DNA from: an uncultured Bacillaceae bacterium
Lineage (GTDB): Bacteria > Bacillota > Bacilli > Bacillales > Amphibacillaceae
Direction: 5' to 3'
Length of the DNA: 8,278 nucleotides
Assembly (NCBI GenBank): GCA_937925695.1
Contig: CALAMD010000054.1
Span: 1-8,278 of the forward strand
Shown here: positions 5,663 to 8,278 of the stretch, one piece after another
Layout: every line of letters begins with the position of its first letter
Numbering within the stretch: position 1 is the first letter of the stretch
Translations under genes and position numbers: made by a program
Notes under the pieces: model-generated
Seen by the model: only the letters and a program-made list of their open reading frames with translations
Told to the model about the DNA's origin: nothing
Databases searched by the model: none

Positions 5663-6706
5663 ATGGTTTATGAAATCCGTGAATTGCTCTTAGATGCTTA
5701 TGCCCATAAAGCATCAGATTTACATATTACAGTCAATTCACCGCCAATTTTTCGGATCAATGGCAAACTTGTGCCCTACGGTGAGATTCCTTTAAAAGGT
5801 AGTGAGACGGAAAAATTGGCTAGAAGTTTAATGAGTGAAGCGGACTGGCAAGAATTTTTAGCAACGGGTGAGCTAGATTTTTCCTATGCTGTGGAAAATG
5901 TAGCCCGTTTCCGTGTGAACGTTTATAAACAAAAAGCGCAAGTTGGGTTTGCGGCCCGTGTAATTCCAAATCGAATTCCGACGATCGAAGAATTAAATCT
6001 ACCTCCAATCATTCAAGATTTAGCGAAAAAACCACAAGGCCTTATCCTTGTCACAGGACCAACTGGGTCTGGAAAGTCGACAACGCTAGCGGCGATGATC
6101 GATCATATTAACCAGGCGATGGCTAAGCATATTGTAACCTTGGAAGACCCCATAGAATATATACATCAACATCAACGGTCAATTGTCCACCAACGAGAAG
6201 TAGGGATTGATACGAAAACATTTGCTAGAGGCCTTAGGGCTGTATTAAGGCAAGATCCTGACGTGATTTTAGTTGGTGAGATGCGGGATTTAGAAACGAT
6301 ATCGACTGCTATTACAGCGGCTGAAACTGGTCATTTAGTGTTAGCAACACTACATACGAACAGTGCAGCAGAGACGATTAACCGAATTATTGATGTGTTT
6401 CCAGCTTATCAACAACCTCAGATTCGCATCCAGTTAGCCTCAGTATTAGAAGCTGTTATTTCTCAGCGTTTATTAGTGCAAGCAAATAACAATGGTCGCA
6501 TAGTAGCTACCGAAATATTAATTAATTCACCATCTGTTGCGAACCTAATCCGCAGTGAAAAAGTAGAGCAAATTCAAAATATCATGCAGACGAGCCGACA
6601 ACAAGGCATGAAAACACTTGAAATGTCGATCAATGCACTCGTAGCATCTGGTACCGTGACCATGGAAGAAGCACTGCCATATTTGCAAAAAGTTGGTGAA
6701 CGATAA
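5663..6706 (+). CDS. pilT: Type IV pilus retraction ATPase PilT
   Basis: This cytoplasmic hexameric ATPase depolymerises the pilus, giving twitching motility, surface sensing or DNA uptake. The 347-residue length is typical. Walker A GPTGSGKS lies at 132-139, Walker B DPDVILVGEMRD at 198-209 with Glu206, and the His box GHLVLATLHTNSA follows. ETINRIIDVFP and the C-terminal NLIRSEKVEQIQN region are characteristic of PilT (the second is a variant of the AIRNLIRE motif needed for retraction). It lacks the MshEN domain and zinc cysteines of PilB, which separates the two paralogues. It begins 12 nt after pilB with AGGGGGA (5649-5655) as a strong ribosome binding site that overlaps the pilB stop, so it is co-transcribed. 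Confidence 0.96.
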   Translation: MVYEIRELLLDAYAHKASDLHITVNSPPIFRINGKLVPYGEIPLKGSETEKLARSLMSEADWQEFLATGELDFSYAVENVARFRVNVYKQKAQVGFAARVIPNRIPTIEELNLPPIIQDLAKKPQGLILVTGPTGSGKSTTLAAMIDHINQAMAKHIVTLEDPIEYIHQHQRSIVHQREVGIDTKTFARGLRAVLRQDPDVILVGEMRDLETISTAITAAETGHLVLATLHTNSAAETINRIIDVFPAYQQPQIRIQLASVLEAVISQRLLVQANNNGRIVATEILINSPSVANLIRSEKVEQIQNIMQTSRQQGMKTLEMSINALVASGTVTMEEALPYLQKVGER

Positions 6707-7920
6707 TGCAATATTTTAAATATGTCGGTCGAACTGAAAAGGGCTATTTAAAACGGGGAACGATTCAAAGTAAGTCCCGAAATCAAGCGATTATTGACTT
6801 AAAGGCGCAAGGGATTCAACCAAGAGAGCTTACAGAAACTAAACCTTCCATTTTTACTACAGATATATCTATTGGCAATAACGCTGTTAAACATCGAGAT
6901 TTCATCATCTATTGTCGACAATTTGCTACATTAATACGAGCAGGGATTACCATTGTTGATGCGACGAATATACTTGCTCACCAAACAGACAGTAAAGGCC
7001 TAAAAAAAGCCCTGTTATTAGTAGAAAGTGAACTGCGGGATGGTCGTTCCTTTTCGGAAGCAGTGAAAAGTCATCCAAAAATTTTTCCGACGATTTTCGT
7101 TCATATGATTGAAGCAGGAGAAATGACTGGAAATCTTGATGAGACATTAGATCGTCTCGCAACCTATTTTGAAAAACAATATAACATTAGAAAAAAAGTT
7201 CAATCTACGATGGCATACCCAATCGTTTTAACCTTTGTGATCATTGCAGTTGTTATTTTCTTAATGTTAGCCATTATCCCGAATTTTCTAAGCATGTTTG
7301 AACAGATGGGCAGTGAATTACCATTTGTTACCCAATTGGTTGTCAACATAAGTAATTTTGTTCAACAATCTTGGTGGGTTTTGTTATCGATACTCCTAGT
7401 CGTCATTGGTATTTTTATATATTTATACCGACAAAACAAAGCTTTTAACTATTCTGTTCATGTGATGTTATTACGGATGCCGATTTTCGGACAACTTTTA
7501 CAAAAATCAGCGATTGCACGGATGTCAAGAACTTTAGCATCCTTGTTTTCTAGTTCAGTACCGATTTTACAAGCGCTAGGCATCGTCTCAAAAGTCGTTA
7601 ACAATCCGGTCATTGGTAAAGTTGTGTTAGAGGCGCGGGAAAATTTAGAATCAGGCCAATCACTATCAGAACCATTAAAGAAAAGTTGGGTTTTTCCACC
7701 GCTTGTTTCCCATATGACGGCGATCGGGGAGGAGACGGGTTCACTTGATTACATGTTAGAAAAAATAGCTGACTTTTACGAAGAAGACGTTGATCGAACA
7801 GTAGATACGTTACGGACATTAATTGAGCCACTTATGATTATTCTTTTAGCAGGTGTTGTTGGCTTTATCGTTCTATCTATTATGGTACCAATGTTATCTA
7901 TCTTTACAGATTTTAATTAA
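6706..7920 (+). CDS. pilC: Type IV pilus inner-membrane platform protein PilC
   Basis: This polytopic membrane protein (GspF/PilC family) connects the PilB and PilT motors to the growing filament. The 404-residue length is usual for PilC and longer than ComGB. It has two T2SSF repeats, about 63-190 and 266-390, each with the conserved motif near GEMTGNLDETL and GEETGSLDYML. Membrane segments lie at about 172-195, 223-242 and 375-398. Its ATG overlaps the pilT stop by one base (TAATG at 6704-6708), which indicates translational coupling; GGTG lies seven bases upstream. The gene ends in tandem stops TAA TAG. No terminator follows before the prepilin gene, so the operon continues. Confidence 0.96.
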   Translation: MQYFKYVGRTEKGYLKRGTIQSKSRNQAIIDLKAQGIQPRELTETKPSIFTTDISIGNNAVKHRDFIIYCRQFATLIRAGITIVDATNILAHQTDSKGLKKALLLVESELRDGRSFSEAVKSHPKIFPTIFVHMIEAGEMTGNLDETLDRLATYFEKQYNIRKKVQSTMAYPIVLTFVIIAVVIFLMLAIIPNFLSMFEQMGSELPFVTQLVVNISNFVQQSWWVLLSILLVVIGIFIYLYRQNKAFNYSVHVMLLRMPIFGQLLQKSAIARMSRTLASLFSSSVPILQALGIVSKVVNNPVIGKVVLEARENLESGQSLSEPLKKSWVFPPLVSHMTAIGEETGSLDYMLEKIADFYEEDVDRTVDTLRTLIEPLMIILLAGVVGFIVLSIMVPMLSIFTDFN

Positions 7921-8073
7921 TAGTTTCAGAGAACAACCTTTAAGGGGGTGTTGCATTTTCAGGTGATGATAACGCCTGATAAGTCAATTACACAATATAT
8001 TTGGATGTCGTTGTTGCTGTTGCCAATGGGAAGAGTATTAAAAAAACATTTTTGTTTGCAGGGGGATTTAAAT
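7921..8073 (+). other. Spacer between pilC and the prepilin gene
   Basis: This 153-nt gap is the largest inside the operon after pilB. It contains an isolated ribosome-binding-like AAGGGGGTG (7942-7950) without a well-spaced start, a 6-bp hairpin (CAGGTG 7960-7965 with CGCCTG 7973-7978, one G-T pair), and a candidate promoter at 8014-8041. The prepilin frame stays open through the gap from the TAG at 7921-7923. It could provide separate or higher expression of the pilin, but this is not shown. Confidence 0.4.
8014..8041 (+). promoter_or_regulatory. Weak candidate promoter for the prepilin gene
   Basis: TTGCTG (8014-8019), 16 nt, TATTAA (8036-8041). Transcription would start near 8048, just before the prepilin ribosome binding site. 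Major pilin genes are often expressed more strongly than the assembly genes, so an internal promoter is plausible. The match is only moderate. Confidence 0.22.
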
Positions 8074-8278
8074 ATGAAGAACTGGTTAAAAAAATTAAGA
8101 AAAGATGAACGTGGCTTAACGCTCGTTGAGTTGCTAGCTGTTATCGTTATTTTAGCTATCGTTGCTGCGATTGCCTTTGTCGCGATTGGTAATGTCATTG
8201 AAAACTCGAAAAAGGATGCCCATGTAGCAAATGCGTTACAAGTCATTTCTGCTGCAAAACTGTATGAGGCAGCAGGTG
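8074..8278 (+). CDS. Type IV prepilin, 5' part only
   Basis: The first 68 residues of a type IV pilin are visible; the gene runs off the window. ATG 8074 follows AGGGGG (8060-8065) with a spacing of eight bases. The leader is short and basic (MKNWLKKLRKDERG, 14 residues). Cleavage by PilD is expected after Gly14, leaving Leu at +1 and the conserved Glu at +5 (GLTLVE), followed by about 20 hydrophobic residues (LLAVIVILAIVAAIAFVAIG) that form the membrane anchor and filament core. An amphipathic helix follows (VIENSKKDAHVANALQVIS). This fits a type IVa-like major or minor pilin; which one cannot be told without the C-terminal part. Position at the end of pilB-pilT-pilC supports its being a pilus subunit under the same riboswitch. 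Confidence 0.95.
   Translation, partial: MKNWLKKLRKDERGLTLVELLAVIVILAIVAAIAFVAIGNVIENSKKDAHVANALQVISAAKLYEAAG

Noticed and set aside
7959..8246. 95-codon minus-strand frame opposite the prepilin gene
   Set aside because: It is the complement of a well-supported prepilin with its own ribosome binding site; no family features are visible in it.
2956..8278. Locus could be the comC/comG competence operon
   Set aside because: A PilT retraction ATPase is present, PilB has a full N-domain and zinc cysteines, and PilC is about 404 residues; ComGA and ComGB are shorter and there is no PilT in comG.

Overview
The window looks like the chromosome of a low-GC Gram-positive bacterium of the Bacillaceae type. 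The base composition is AT-rich, Shine-Dalgarno sites are strong (AAGGAGG, AAAGGAG, AGGGGG), and several genes end in compact U-tract terminators. The proteins resemble Bacillus-type Ald and YtkL (UPF0173). The genus cannot be fixed from sequence alone. No mobile element, CRISPR array, tRNA or rRNA is visible.

Left part (1-2930), housekeeping and stress. A universal stress protein gene on the minus strand (32-469) has a sigma-B-like promoter. It is separated by a 487-bp gene-poor spacer from alanine dehydrogenase (ald, 957-2066, plus). Next is a YtkL-type metal-dependent hydrolase (2212-2892) with its own promoter. Ald and ytkL each end in a clear intrinsic terminator.

Right part (2956-8278), type IV pilus assembly. 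A prepilin peptidase gene (pilD, 2956-3708) is followed by a 274-286-bp regulatory spacer and then pilB, pilT, pilC and the start of a type IV prepilin gene cut by the window edge. pilB to pilC are tightly packed (12-nt gap, then a 1-nt overlap) and form an operon. PilB drives pilus extension, PilT retraction, PilC is the membrane platform, PilD trims the prepilin leader, and the prepilin is the filament subunit. PilT and a full-length PilB separate this locus from the ordinary ComG competence pseudopilus of bacilli.

The main discovery is how the pilus operon is controlled. The pilB leader carries a strong promoter (TTGACA, 17 bp, extended TAAGAT), then a class II cyclic-di-GMP riboswitch aptamer (about 3851-3924). 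A U-tract terminator (3913-3959) follows, whose 5' arm is the conserved 3' end of the aptamer. The two folds exclude each other, so c-di-GMP should switch the operon ON. The first protein encoded, PilB, begins with a tandem MshEN-type motif, a known c-di-GMP-binding module. The same second messenger may therefore act twice: on transcription of the pilus genes and on the extension motor. Riboswitch control of pili is known in Clostridioides; the combination in a bacillus-like genome is the point worth testing.
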